Made by a program: the position numbers and the translations under genes
The notes under the pieces: generated by a model
Told to the model about the DNA's origin: nothing
Seen by the model: only the letters and a program-made list of their open reading frames with translations
The model's database searches: none
Source of the DNA: a virus
Reading direction: 5' to 3' (one strand)
IMG/VR virus record: IMGVR_UViG_3300030104_004479
Span: 1 to 33,250 of that record
Length of the DNA stretch: 33,250 bases
Shown: positions 18,435-27,047 of the stretch, piece after piece
Layout of the letters: the number at the start of each line of letters is the position of its first letter
Position numbering within the stretch: the first letter of the stretch is position 1

Positions 18435-21400
18435 ATGCCACAGAAGACTAACTTAAATATAAGTCCTTATTATGATGATTTTGATAAGGCAGACAATTTT
18501 TATAAGGTACTGTTTAAACCTGGACATCCAGTCCAAGCAAGAGAATTAACAGGTTTACAATCTGTACTTCAGAATCAATTAGAATCTTTTGGAAGTCATA
18601 TTTTCAAGGAAGGATCAATGGTCATTCCTGGAAATATTGAATATGATCCAACATATTTTGCAGCAAAAATAAATCCAGATCATTTAGGTGTAGATGTTTC
18701 CATATATTTGGACGCAATTATTAATAATAACAATGGTAAAGGAACAAGAGTTAAAGGGCAAAATTCACAAATAGTAGCAACAATAAAAAATTATATTTTA
18801 CCACCAGAAGAAGGTGTTGATGAAATTACTATATTTGTTAAGTATGTTCAATCAGGTACAAGTGGAGAGAGTGAAGCATTCCCTAATGGTGAAATATTAA
18901 CCTTAGAAGAAAATGTAACTTATGGAAATACAACATTAACAGCAGGTGAAACTGTTTTAACGTTGGTTCCTGAGTTGGCAACAGCAACTGGAGCTGCTTT
19001 TGGTGTTAATGATGGTGTATATTTTATTAGAGGAACTTTTGTAGATGTTTCAAAATCCACAATTGTTTTAGAACCATATAATAATAAACCATCTTATAGA
19101 GTAGGTTTTCAGATTTTAGAAGAAATTGTAAATGCAAATGATGATCCTTCTTTGTTTGATAATGCAAAGGGATTTACAAACTTTGCTGCTCCAGGTGCTG
19201 ATAGATTTAAGATAACAGTAAAATTAGCTAAAAAAGCACTATTAGATTTTGAAGATACTAATTTTGTAGAACTATTCAGAGTAAAGAATGGTGAAACTAA
19301 GAAATTACAGAATACTTCTGTATATTCTGAAATTAAAAAATATTTTGCAAAAAGAACATTTGATGAATCTGGAAATTATGCAGTAAAACCATTTACAGTT
19401 AATTTACAAAACTCATTGAATGATGAAATAAGGACTGCTGGTTTATTTACTGAAGGTCAAAAAACTGATGAAGGTAATGATCCATCAGAAGATATAATGT
19501 GCGTCAAATTATCACCAGGTAAAGCATATGTTAGGGGATTTGACGTTTATTTACCAGGTACAACTGTTTTAGATATAGATAAACCAAGAGATACTAAAAC
19601 CGTTAAAAGTGCTTCTGTTTCTTATGAAATGGGAAGTCTATTAAAAGTTAATAATGTACATGGAACACCATTTATTAATATTGGTGGTGATGCTAATAAT
19701 GTTATAGGTTTATATGGTCGTAGGAAAGATAATAACGCTGCTCCTACTGCTGGCACTGATTGGAATGGTGATCATAATCAGGTTGGGCAAGCTCGTGTTT
19801 ATGCTTTTAATACCTCCGATGCACCATATACAGGTGCAAATACTGAATGGGATTTATATCTTTGGGATATTCAAACATTTACAATATTAGAAATATCTAA
19901 TTTAGATACTGCTAATAAAGCTGGAACAAGAGTTCGTGGTTTAAGTAGTGGTGCTATTGGATACTTGGCAAAAGATGCTGGATCTATTCATGCCACAGAA
20001 ATTATAGTAACTCAGACAACTGGAACTTTTGTTCCAGGTGAGTCATTAATATTTAACGAACGAACTTCTACTAGTAATTCATCAATACTTCCTAATGGTA
20101 TTGATGCTTATACTGTAGATGATATTAAGTCAGTTTATCAGGATTCAAAAACTGCTTCTGGTAATGATATACCAATAGGTGCAATTTTTACTGCAGACTC
20201 TGTTCTTTACGATAGAATCTTACCCAATTTTTCACCTACTGATATTTTAGGTATTCTTGGCAATAACTCCAATGCAGCAACTGCAACTTGTCCACTAAGA
20301 AGATTTTCTGGAAAAGTTGGGATTAAGACAGAATCTATAATTTCATATCAAAGAGGTGATTTTACTGATCCAGTATTTAATAGAGTATCTAATATTAGTG
20401 CTGATGGTGCCACTTTAACTCTATCTGAAGTTGCAGATGTTGCTGGTGTTTGTGAAGGTGATATTCCAGTTGCTGGTGTATCTACCGAATCTACTTTCTT
20501 TATAAAATCTCCAAAAATTACAAATTTACAAAAATCTGGTCTCTTTAGTCCTCTACCAAAGAGAAATGTATCTTCTGTAGATGTATCAACTGCTTCATTG
20601 CAGATTAAACGTCAGATAACAGGGCAGAATGCTAGTGGTAATTCAATTACTATGAATAGTAGTGCAGGATTGGATGCAAGTGCTGGAATTACCAGTGCTT
20701 TCTTTGAACCATTTGATGTTGAGAGATATGCGGTCACATATAGTAATGGTACTGTTGAAAAATTAACATCAGATCAGATTACTATAACAAATAATGGTAA
20801 TGATATTAAGTTTTCTGGATTAGCGTTAGCAACTAATAATGCTACTGTTAATGTTACTCTGAAGAAAGTAGGTCTTAATACTAAATCTAAGGATTATATT
20901 AGAAGTGAAAAGGTAACAATAGATAAAACTGCTGGTGTATCAACTACTGGTAACTTATCTCAAAGTGATGTTTATGGTGTTAGAGTTGAAGATAAAGAGA
21001 TTTGTTTAAATGTTCCTGATGTTGCAAATATTGTAGCAGTTTATGAATCTAAAAATACAAGCACACCAACTTTAGATAAATTAACTTTTGTGAGTGGATT
21101 GAGTCTCAATACAAATACTATTGTTGGTGAAAAAGTATTAGGAAATGATAGTAGAGCTATTGGTCAAATAGTTAATAGAGTATCAGATACTGAAGTTGAA
21201 TTTGTATATTTAAATGCAAATAAATTTAATAAAGGAGAACTTGCTACATTCAAAGAATCTAATATTGAAGCAGTAATACAAGTTATTACAAGTGGAAATT
21301 ATACTGATAGAACGAATAACTATCGTTTAGATACTGGGCATAGATCACAATATGCTGATTATTCTAGAATAGTCAGAAAATCAAAGGCATCTGCACCTTC

Positions 21401-24400
21401 TAAAAAATTATTAGTTGTATTTAATAAGTATAAAATTGCTAGTGGTACTACTGGTGATTTGTTTACTGCAAATTCTTACAATAAAGAAAGATATACTTTT
21501 GATATTCCATTTGTTCAAGGTAATAGAGCAACTGATATACTTGATTTTAGACCAAGAGTAAAAACATATACTTTTAGTGAAACTGGTGGATCCCCATTTG
21601 CATTCAAAAATAGAACAAATAATTTTGAGGAAACAATTCCATATGTTGTAGCACCTAATGAGAGTTCTATTATAGGATTTACTTATTATCTACCAAGAAT
21701 TGATAAATTAGTAATTAACAAATTTGAGGAAGTTAAATTAATTAAAGGTGTTTCTGCAGATAATCCTACACCACCAACTGAACTTGGTGATTCTATGGAA
21801 GTTGCACAGATATCACTTCCACCATATCTTTATGATCCAATTAAACAACCAAATATAAAATTATTTGATAATAGAAGATTTACCATGAGAGATATTGGTA
21901 ATCTTGAAAAAAGGATTATTAATTTAGAAACATTTACATCACTTAGTGCATTAGAATTAGATACTAAGACATTATCAGTAAAAGATGCACAAGGTAATGA
22001 TAGATTTAAGACTGGTTTTGTTGTAAATAACTTCAAAAATAGAGACTTTATCGACTTTAATAGAGAAGATGGATCTAGATGTGATGTTAATACTTCAAAG
22101 AATGAATTAATAAGTGCTGTTGATTTTTGGTCATTACGTGCTGAATTAGCATTAAATATAGGTATTGATCCAGCTCAAGCAGATTTAAGTTCTAATCTTG
22201 ATTTATTAGACCCAAATTGTAAAAAAACTGGTGATTTATTAACTTTAGATTATACTGAAGTTGATTGGATTGATCAACCACAAGCAACTCAAGTTGAAAA
22301 TATTAACCCATTTAATGTGATTGTATTTGTTGGTGGTGTAATGTTAGATCCACCATCAGATAATTGGGTTAGAACAATCTATGTTGATGATCATAGAGAA
22401 GAATCAAGTGGTGCAGAATGGGCACAGGTAGCAAATATAGTTAATCAGAACTCTAGTTCATCTTCTAATAGTGTTGATAATGTTGACACTACTGTTAATA
22501 CTGTCGAAATACCAGCAGATCAAGATAGATTTGAGGGTAATCATCAATTAACCACAACAACTAATACAACTACTACAACCACTACAACTACCACAACAAC
22601 AGAGACAGAAACTGAATTTATTAATCAGTTAAATGGACCTTCAAGAGAATTTAATTATGTTGAAAGTGTTAAAGTTTCTGGTGCAACTGATCCATTCATG
22701 AGATCTAGAAATGTTTACTTTGCTGCTAACGGATTAAAACCACTCACTAAACATTATCAATATCTTGATAGTGGTGTTCCTGATGTGTTCCCTAAATTAG
22801 TTGAAATATCAATGACAACTGGAACATTTACAGTTTTTGAAAATGCAAAAGTAGAACTTAATGGAACTCAGATAGGATATATTAGAGTACAAAAACCAAA
22901 TCATAAATTTGGAGATACTAGTAGACCAGATATTGCTGCTGGACTTGGATCACCATCAGTTATTGTTGAAGAGTATACAGTAGATCCTTTTGATAGAGAT
23001 AGACCTGCTCCATCTACAACTTATTCTGCAACATCTAAAATATTTAATACTGATGTTAGTGCTTTAGCAAATCAAGAACAATATTTTGGATATATTGTTA
23101 AAGATGCAACTATTATTGGTGAAACAAGTGGTGCTGTGGCAACAGTTACAAGTGTTGATTTAAATTCTGATAATTGGGGTGACTTGTTAGGTACATTCTT
23201 CTTTAGAAATGCAAATGTAAGTCCTCAACCACCAGTATTATTCTTCTCTGGTACAAAAACCTTTAGAGTTACAGCAGCACCTCCAGGAACGCTTCCATTA
23301 CCTGGTAGCACAGTATTTGCTAGTGATGCTTCTGGTGTATATTCTGGAAGTGGTACTATTTTAACTCAGGAAACTTCTACTGTTGGAGTTAGAAATCCAC
23401 CCCCACCTGCCCAAAGACCAAATGAAGTTACAACAAGTGTAAATGTAAATGTAACAAGTGCAGTGAGTGGTGTTACTCAAAGTGAGGAACTTACTAAAGC
23501 ACCTTATAGAGATCCTCTTGCACAATCATTTACTGTTGATGAGAGTGGTGCTTTCTTAACATCATTTGATGTATACTTTGCTGCAAAAGATCCAAATGCA
23601 AAATGTTTTGTAGAACTTAGAACAGTTGAATTGGGAACACCAACTAGTTTCCTTGTTCAAGATTATGCACAAGTTACATTAAATCCTGAAAATATTAATG
23701 TATCTAATGATGCATCGGTTCCAACTACAATTAGATTCCCATCACCAGTTTATCTTGAACCAAGAACTGAGTACGCTATTGTATTCTTATCACCTGGTTC
23801 TGATTTATATGAAATGTGGGTTGCTACAATGGGTCAGAAAACTGTTAAGAGTACAAATCTTCCTGATGTTCAAGATGTTGTTGTTTCTAAACAGTACATT
23901 GGTGGTAGTTTATTTAAATCACAAAATGGATCTATATGGACACCAAGCCAGTATCAAGATTTAACATTCAAATTACGTAAAGCGGAATTTGTTCCTAGTG
24001 GTACTGTAACATTCTATAATAGTGATATTGGTGCAGGATATAATACTCAAGTATTATCAGACAATCCAATAAGAACTTTACCTAGAAAACTAATAGTTAA
24101 ACTTACAGGTAGTAATGCTGCTTCAGTTGCTAAGTTATCTGCAGGTAGAAAAGTAAGTACTGATAATGGTACTGGTAATGAAAATTCTGCTGAAGATATT
24201 TCAATCACTGGAATTATTGAAGCAAGGGGTTCTGTTATAACACCTGACGTGGGAATATCAACAATTTCTCGTGGTAGTGGTTATAGTCTTACTCAAACTG
24301 GCAGTATTCCACTTATATCACTTACAGGTAATGGTACAGGTCTTACAGCATCAGTTAATACAACTAATGGTGTAGTTGATTCAGATGGAATAAGTAATTT

Positions 24401-26012
24401 ATCTGGTGGATCTGGATTTATTGTAGGTGAAGTATTAACGATTGATAATAGTAGTGGATTTGTTAATTCTGGACAAGGATTTAAATTAGTTGTGACTGCT
24501 ATTAATAATACAACTGATACACTTTACCTAACAGATGTTCAAGGAGAACATTTTATAGCAAATCATCAAATTGTTGATTATGGTGCTAATAAGGATACTA
24601 GAGCATTAACTCCTAATACTAATGTTATTTCTACTCAGTCAACTGCATCAGTTGTTAATGGTGATTTGAATACTGGTAATATCTTTGAGGTTATACAACC
24701 TAATCATGCACATCATGGTATTAATAATAAAATTGAAATTAAGAATGTAATACCAGATACTCCATTAGCACAAACTACTGCAGATTTGGATACCGCAGGT
24801 CAAGAAGTTACTGTTTCTGATGTTAAACCATTTACAATAGCATCTGGTATTGCAACAGATAGAGGTGAAGCATTGATTGGTGAAGAAATAGTTTCTTATA
24901 CTGTTGGTGTAGGTAAATTGACTTTAACTAAGAGAGGTGCATCAAATACTCCAGTTCTTCCACATCCATCAGGTTCTGACATTCAAGTCTATGAAGCAAG
25001 TGGAGTTTCTTTGAGTGGTATTAATACAACATTCAATATTTCTAGTAATGCTACATTAAGAAGTAATTCTAACATTGATAATTATTATCTCGAAGTTAAT
25101 AGAACATCTCTTGATACTTTAACTCAAAGAACAGGAAATGCTTTATTATGCTTTACTAGTGATAAAGCAGTTGGTGGTAATAATGTTGGTGCATCTCAAA
25201 ACCATCAATTTAGTACATTCTCACCACAGTTTAATGTTATTACACCTGGAAAGACAAAGGTTAGCACTTCAGTAAGAACTGTTAGTGGAACTAGTTCTGG
25301 TGGATCAGAAGTATCATTTATAGATCAAGGTTTTGAACCAACTACTTTAAATGAAACTACATTCTTCCCAACACCTAGATTGGTTGCTTCTAGAATTAAT
25401 GAAACTGAATATCTATCAACATTACCAAGAAGTAAATCATTAAGCGTAAAAGTTGATATGGTTTCACCTGACGTTAATTTATCTCCTGTATTAGATGTTC
25501 AAAATGCAACACTCATACTTGGTAGAAATAAAATTAATAACCCTATTGGTAAAGATAATTATGCTACTGATACCAAGACATTACAGACAAGTAATGATCC
25601 ACACGGTTCAATATTCATATCTAAACCAGTTTCTTTACAACAACCAGCAACATCATTAAAAGTGTTGTTAGCTGCTAGTGTTCAACCAGAAGCAGACTTT
25701 AGAGTATATTATAGATTATTCACCGCAGATTCAACGGAAGTTTCACAAACATATAGAGCATTTCCTGGATTCAAAAATCTAAGAGATACTAATGGTGATG
25801 GATTTGGTGATGAAATAATTGACATATCATTAAATGATGGTAGTGCAGATGCTATTGTTGCACCTAATAGACCAGATCAATTCTCAGAATATCAATTCTC
25901 AGTTGATGATCTACAACAGTTTAGTGGATTTACTATCAAAGTTGTAATGACCTCCACAAACGAATCTGTTCCAATTAGAATTAAAGACTTTAGAGCAATC
26001 GCATTGGCATAG
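18435..26012 (+). CDS. Giant DUF4815-type virion structural protein (tail/baseplate)
   Basis: A 2525-residue protein. The N-terminus carries YKVLFKPGHPVQARELTGLQ, then SHIFKEGSMVIPG (about residues 23-70), which I recognise as the DUF4815 phage structural family. Residues ~1290-1320 (ENINPFNVIVFVGGVMLDPP) are followed by a Ser- and Thr-rich linker (poly-Thr at 1373-1389). Residues ~1690-1852 (DPLAQSFTVDESGAFLTSFD through SLFKSQNGSIWTPSQ) form a module common in phage tail proteins and likely a jelly-roll-like or carbohydrate-facing domain (inference). Then come GxGY repeats (~1939-2003), an EEIVSY/RG module (~2113-2190) and a loop DTNGDGFGDE (~2451). The gene sits where T4 has gp9/gp10, directly after gp8. 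I see no convincing gp9 or gp10 match, so an appendage or fibre-attachment role is inference from position. The stop TAG overlaps the next gene's GTG. Confidence 0.82.
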   Translation: MPQKTNLNISPYYDDFDKADNFYKVLFKPGHPVQARELTGLQSVLQNQLESFGSHIFKEGSMVIPGNIEYDPTYFAAKINPDHLGVDVSIYLDAIINNNNGKGTRVKGQNSQIVATIKNYILPPEEGVDEITIFVKYVQSGTSGESEAFPNGEILTLEENVTYGNTTLTAGETVLTLVPELATATGAAFGVNDGVYFIRGTFVDVSKSTIVLEPYNNKPSYRVGFQILEEIVNANDDPSLFDNAKGFTNFAAPGADRFKITVKLAKKALLDFEDTNFVELFRVKNGETKKLQNTSVYSEIKKYFAKRTFDESGNYAVKPFTVNLQNSLNDEIRTAGLFTEGQKTDEGNDPSEDIMCVKLSPGKAYVRGFDVYLPGTTVLDIDKPRDTKTVKSASVSYEMGSLLKVNNVHGTPFINIGGDANNVIGLYGRRKDNNAAPTAGTDWNGDHNQVGQARVYAFNTSDAPYTGANTEWDLYLWDIQTFTILEISNLDTANKAGTRVRGLSSGAIGYLAKDAGSIHATEIIVTQTTGTFVPGESLIFNERTSTSNSSILPNGIDAYTVDDIKSVYQDSKTASGNDIPIGAIFTADSVLYDRILPNFSPTDILGILGNNSNAATATCPLRRFSGKVGIKTESIISYQRGDFTDPVFNRVSNISADGATLTLSEVADVAGVCEGDIPVAGVSTESTFFIKSPKITNLQKSGLFSPLPKRNVSSVDVSTASLQIKRQITGQNASGNSITMNSSAGLDASAGITSAFFEPFDVERYAVTYSNGTVEKLTSDQITITNNGNDIKFSGLALATNNATVNVTLKKVGLNTKSKDYIRSEKVTIDKTAGVSTTGNLSQSDVYGVRVEDKEICLNVPDVANIVAVYESKNTSTPTLDKLTFVSGLSLNTNTIVGEKVLGNDSRAIGQIVNRVSDTEVEFVYLNANKFNKGELATFKESNIEAVIQVITSGNYTDRTNNYRLDTGHRSQYADYSRIVRKSKASAPSKKLLVVFNKYKIASGTTGDLFTANSYNKERYTFDIPFVQGNRATDILDFRPRVKTYTFSETGGSPFAFKNRTNNFEETIPYVVAPNESSIIGFTYYLPRIDKLVINKFEEVKLIKGVSADNPTPPTELGDSMEVAQISLPPYLYDPIKQPNIKLFDNRRFTMRDIGNLEKRIINLETFTSLSALELDTKTLSVKDAQGNDRFKTGFVVNNFKNRDFIDFNREDGSRCDVNTSKNELISAVDFWSLRAELALNIGIDPAQADLSSNLDLLDPNCKKTGDLLTLDYTEVDWIDQPQATQVENINPFNVIVFVGGVMLDPPSDNWVRTIYVDDHREESSGAEWAQVANIVNQNSSSSSNSVDNVDTTVNTVEIPADQDRFEGNHQLTTTTNTTTTTTTTTTTTETETEFINQLNGPSREFNYVESVKVSGATDPFMRSRNVYFAANGLKPLTKHYQYLDSGVPDVFPKLVEISMTTGTFTVFENAKVELNGTQIGYIRVQKPNHKFGDTSRPDIAAGLGSPSVIVEEYTVDPFDRDRPAPSTTYSATSKIFNTDVSALANQEQYFGYIVKDATIIGETSGAVATVTSVDLNSDNWGDLLGTFFFRNANVSPQPPVLFFSGTKTFRVTAAPPGTLPLPGSTVFASDASGVYSGSGTILTQETSTVGVRNPPPPAQRPNEVTTSVNVNVTSAVSGVTQSEELTKAPYRDPLAQSFTVDESGAFLTSFDVYFAAKDPNAKCFVELRTVELGTPTSFLVQDYAQVTLNPENINVSNDASVPTTIRFPSPVYLEPRTEYAIVFLSPGSDLYEMWVATMGQKTVKSTNLPDVQDVVVSKQYIGGSLFKSQNGSIWTPSQYQDLTFKLRKAEFVPSGTVTFYNSDIGAGYNTQVLSDNPIRTLPRKLIVKLTGSNAASVAKLSAGRKVSTDNGTGNENSAEDISITGIIEARGSVITPDVGISTISRGSGYSLTQTGSIPLISLTGNGTGLTASVNTTNGVVDSDGISNLSGGSGFIVGEVLTIDNSSGFVNSGQGFKLVVTAINNTTDTLYLTDVQGEHFIANHQIVDYGANKDTRALTPNTNVISTQSTASVVNGDLNTGNIFEVIQPNHAHHGINNKIEIKNVIPDTPLAQTTADLDTAGQEVTVSDVKPFTIASGIATDRGEALIGEEIVSYTVGVGKLTLTKRGASNTPVLPHPSGSDIQVYEASGVSLSGINTTFNISSNATLRSNSNIDNYYLEVNRTSLDTLTQRTGNALLCFTSDKAVGGNNVGASQNHQFSTFSPQFNVITPGKTKVSTSVRTVSGTSSGGSEVSFIDQGFEPTTLNETTFFPTPRLVASRINETEYLSTLPRSKSLSVKVDMVSPDVNLSPVLDVQNATLILGRNKINNPIGKDNYATDTKTLQTSNDPHGSIFISKPVSLQQPATSLKVLLAASVQPEADFRVYYRLFTADSTEVSQTYRAFPGFKNLRDTNGDGFGDEIIDISLNDGSADAIVAPNRPDQFSEYQFSVDDLQQFSGFTIKVVMTSTNESVPIRIKDFRAIALA
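22551..22601 (+). repeat. Poly-threonine linker in the 2525-residue protein
   Basis: Seventeen codons encode four Thr, one Asn and twelve Thr, then alternating E and T. Codons ACA, ACT and ACC are mixed, so this is not a simple trinucleotide microsatellite. The tract follows a Ser/Asn-rich stretch (NSSSSSNSVDN) and separates the N-terminal and C-terminal halves of the protein. Confidence 0.9.
24251..24445 (+). repeat. GxGY-type beta repeats in the 2525-residue protein
   Basis: Two units, ISRGSGYSLTQTGSI...LTGNGTGLTA and LSGGSGFIVGEVL, at residues ~1939-2003. They match the glycine-rich module in gp7, gp8 and gp14. Confidence 0.65.
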
Positions 26013-26149
26013 TGAAGAATACTATTAATCCTCCAGTAAAATTTCTTTTAGATCCATCAGGATCTGGAAAATTGATTAAATTCTTTTTACCTTTTGATTT
26101 CAGGTCCGTTGAAGAAAAGTTAAAGCATTATCCTTTCAATAAGATATGA
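26012..26149 (+). CDS. Small 45-residue protein with GTG start, function unknown
   Basis: A 45-codon frame starts at GTG and fills what would otherwise be an unexplained 133-base gap. Its start overlaps the upstream stop (TAGTG, 26010-26014) and its TGA overlaps the next ATG (ATGA, 26146-26149), both signs of translational coupling. The frame has no internal ATG, so the GTG is the only plausible start. The product begins MKNTINPPVKFLLDPSGSGK and continues with LIKFFLPFDFRSVEEKLKHY, and is basic with hydrophobic patches. The GSGK sequence is too isolated to be a nucleotide-binding loop. No family is recognised. Exact packing at both ends is the main evidence that it is real. Confidence 0.7.
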   Translation: MKNTINPPVKFLLDPSGSGKLIKFFLPFDFRSVEEKLKHYPFNKI

Positions 26150-26592
26150 AAACTTTTAAGCAATTCCAAGAAGCAATTGCATTAGCTCCACTTGCAATAC
26201 CAGCATCAAAGTTGGTTGGTGCTGGACTTGCTGCAACTGGTCTTACTGGTATGGTATTGCAATCTAAAAAGAAGAAATCTAAAGAAGATGGTCTTCCATT
26301 AGACAAACTAGGTGGAATGCCAGATCCAGTAGAACAGGAACTCAAAAAGAATCCAAAAGCAAAGGAAATATTATCTGGTCCGTTTGATGTTGATCCCAGA
26401 ACTACTAAGGCATATGGAAGAAGACAAGTTAGAGGTCCTAATGGGTATGAGGGATCTAATAATCCTAATGTAGAGAAAGTTAGACAAGAATTAGAAAAAA
26501 GAGGAGATGCTACCCAATTAAATAAATTTAGAGATAAATTCTTAAAGAACTTAAAAAAACCTAGAAGGAAAGTAGACAATGATCCCAGTTGA
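26146..26592 (+). CDS. Conserved-type phage protein with MKTFKQF N-terminus, function unknown
   Basis: A 148-residue basic protein. Its N-terminus, MKTFKQFQEAIALA, is of a kind I recall at the start of many unrelated cyanophage proteins. Residues ~12-40 (LAPLAIPASKLVGAGLAATG and onward) are small and hydrophobic and could form one membrane or membrane-active helix. They are followed by a lysine run (SKKKKSKED). The C-terminal half is charged and Pro/Gly-rich (GPFDVDPRTTKAYGRRQVRG) and ends in a probably helical basic tail. The ATG overlaps the stop of the preceding small gene by ATGA, and the end overlaps the next gene by 14 bases. The opposite strand is also open here but has no matching signals. 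Role unknown; a small virion or assembly protein is possible. Confidence 0.7.
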   Translation: MKTFKQFQEAIALAPLAIPASKLVGAGLAATGLTGMVLQSKKKKSKEDGLPLDKLGGMPDPVEQELKKNPKAKEILSGPFDVDPRTTKAYGRRQVRGPNGYEGSNNPNVEKVRQELEKRGDATQLNKFRDKFLKNLKKPRRKVDNDPS

Positions 26593-26779
26593 AGGACATA
26601 AAAATCTGTTTCGTGATGAAAAAACAGGTGCGATAGTTAATTGTGATAATACAGGATATAGTGATTATGTATCACAAAGAAGAAGACAATTGGATGAAAG
26701 AGCAGAATTAGACATAATGAAGAATGATATTAACGAGATTAAAAGTCTTCTAAAAGAACTAACAAGTAGGATAACATAA
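26579..26779 (+). CDS. Small 66-residue conserved-type protein with C-terminal coiled coil
   Basis: A 66-residue protein reading MIPVEGHKNLFRDEKTGAIV at the start, then NCDNTGYSDYVSQRRRQ, and ending in a heptad-like helix (LDIMKNDINEIKSLLKELTS). I recall this small family (short basic N-terminal domain with RDEKTGAI, then a coiled coil) as common in marine T4-like phages, without an assigned role. The ATG at 26579 lies inside the previous gene, giving a 14-base overlap. It is the last gene of its transcription unit, and a late promoter follows in the 40-base gap. No terminator hairpin is evident. Confidence 0.72.
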   Translation: MIPVEGHKNLFRDEKTGAIVNCDNTGYSDYVSQRRRQLDERAELDIMKNDINEIKSLLKELTSRIT

Positions 26780-26783
26780 TAAA

Positions 26784-26792
26784 GTATAAATA
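26784..26792 (+). promoter_or_regulatory. T4-type late promoter upstream of the fibre/neck gene block
   Basis: GTATAAATA contains the complete TATAAATA octamer (26785-26792) and ends 27 bases before the ATG at 26820. It is the third such promoter in the window and lies in an intergenic gap. It would drive the 75- and 552-residue fibre-like genes, the coiled-coil gene and the gp13-gp14-gp15 neck genes, which are all joined without further gaps. Confidence 0.78.
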
Positions 26793-26819
26793 TATAATAG
26801 ATCTGAATTGCTTTTATAG

Positions 26820-27047
26820 ATGGCAGATATTAAAGTCCGAATAGGGCAACATAACGCAACTAAGGTTATATCCTCACTTGCTGGTGCCCAAACACTATCC
26901 TTATCGGAATTAAGTGATGTAAATGCCTCTAGTTTATCTAATGGAATGGTACTTGTATATAATGGTACAACTAAAAAATTCGACACCACTTTGGAATTGA
27001 CTCCAGGTGCAACCCAGAATCTAGATATTAACGGAGGTAACTTTTAA
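26820..27047 (+). CDS. Small fibre-like virion protein, 75 residues
   Basis: A 75-residue protein. The segment LSLSELSDVNASSLSNGMVL followed by VYNGTTKKFDTTLEL is a pattern seen in phage fibre and appendage proteins (a turn rich in S/D/N followed by a beta pair). The C-terminus NLDINGGNF resembles the end of the next protein (STLDGGTF). Its TAA overlaps the next ATG by one base (TAATG). The start is 27 bases after a late promoter with no obvious Shine-Dalgarno. It is probably a companion or adapter of the 552-residue fibre-like protein, judging only from adjacency and the shared C-terminal motif. Confidence 0.65.
   Translation: MADIKVRIGQHNATKVISSLAGAQTLSLSELSDVNASSLSNGMVLVYNGTTKKFDTTLELTPGATQNLDINGGNF

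Noticed and set aside
23698-23964. An 88-codon plus-strand frame within the 2525-residue gene
   Set aside because: It is an out-of-frame reading of the conserved DPLAQSF-type module, Met/Leu/Phe-rich, with no ribosome-binding site.
26060-26080. GSGK in the 45-residue protein as a nucleotide-binding loop
   Set aside because: There is no GxxxxGK[ST] spacing, no Walker B and the protein is too short for an NTPase.
26136-26579. A 147-codon minus-strand frame opposite the 148-residue gene
   Set aside because: The plus-strand frame has an ATGA overlap with its upstream neighbour and a plausible phage N-terminus. The minus-strand product is Phe/Ser/Pro-rich and isolated.
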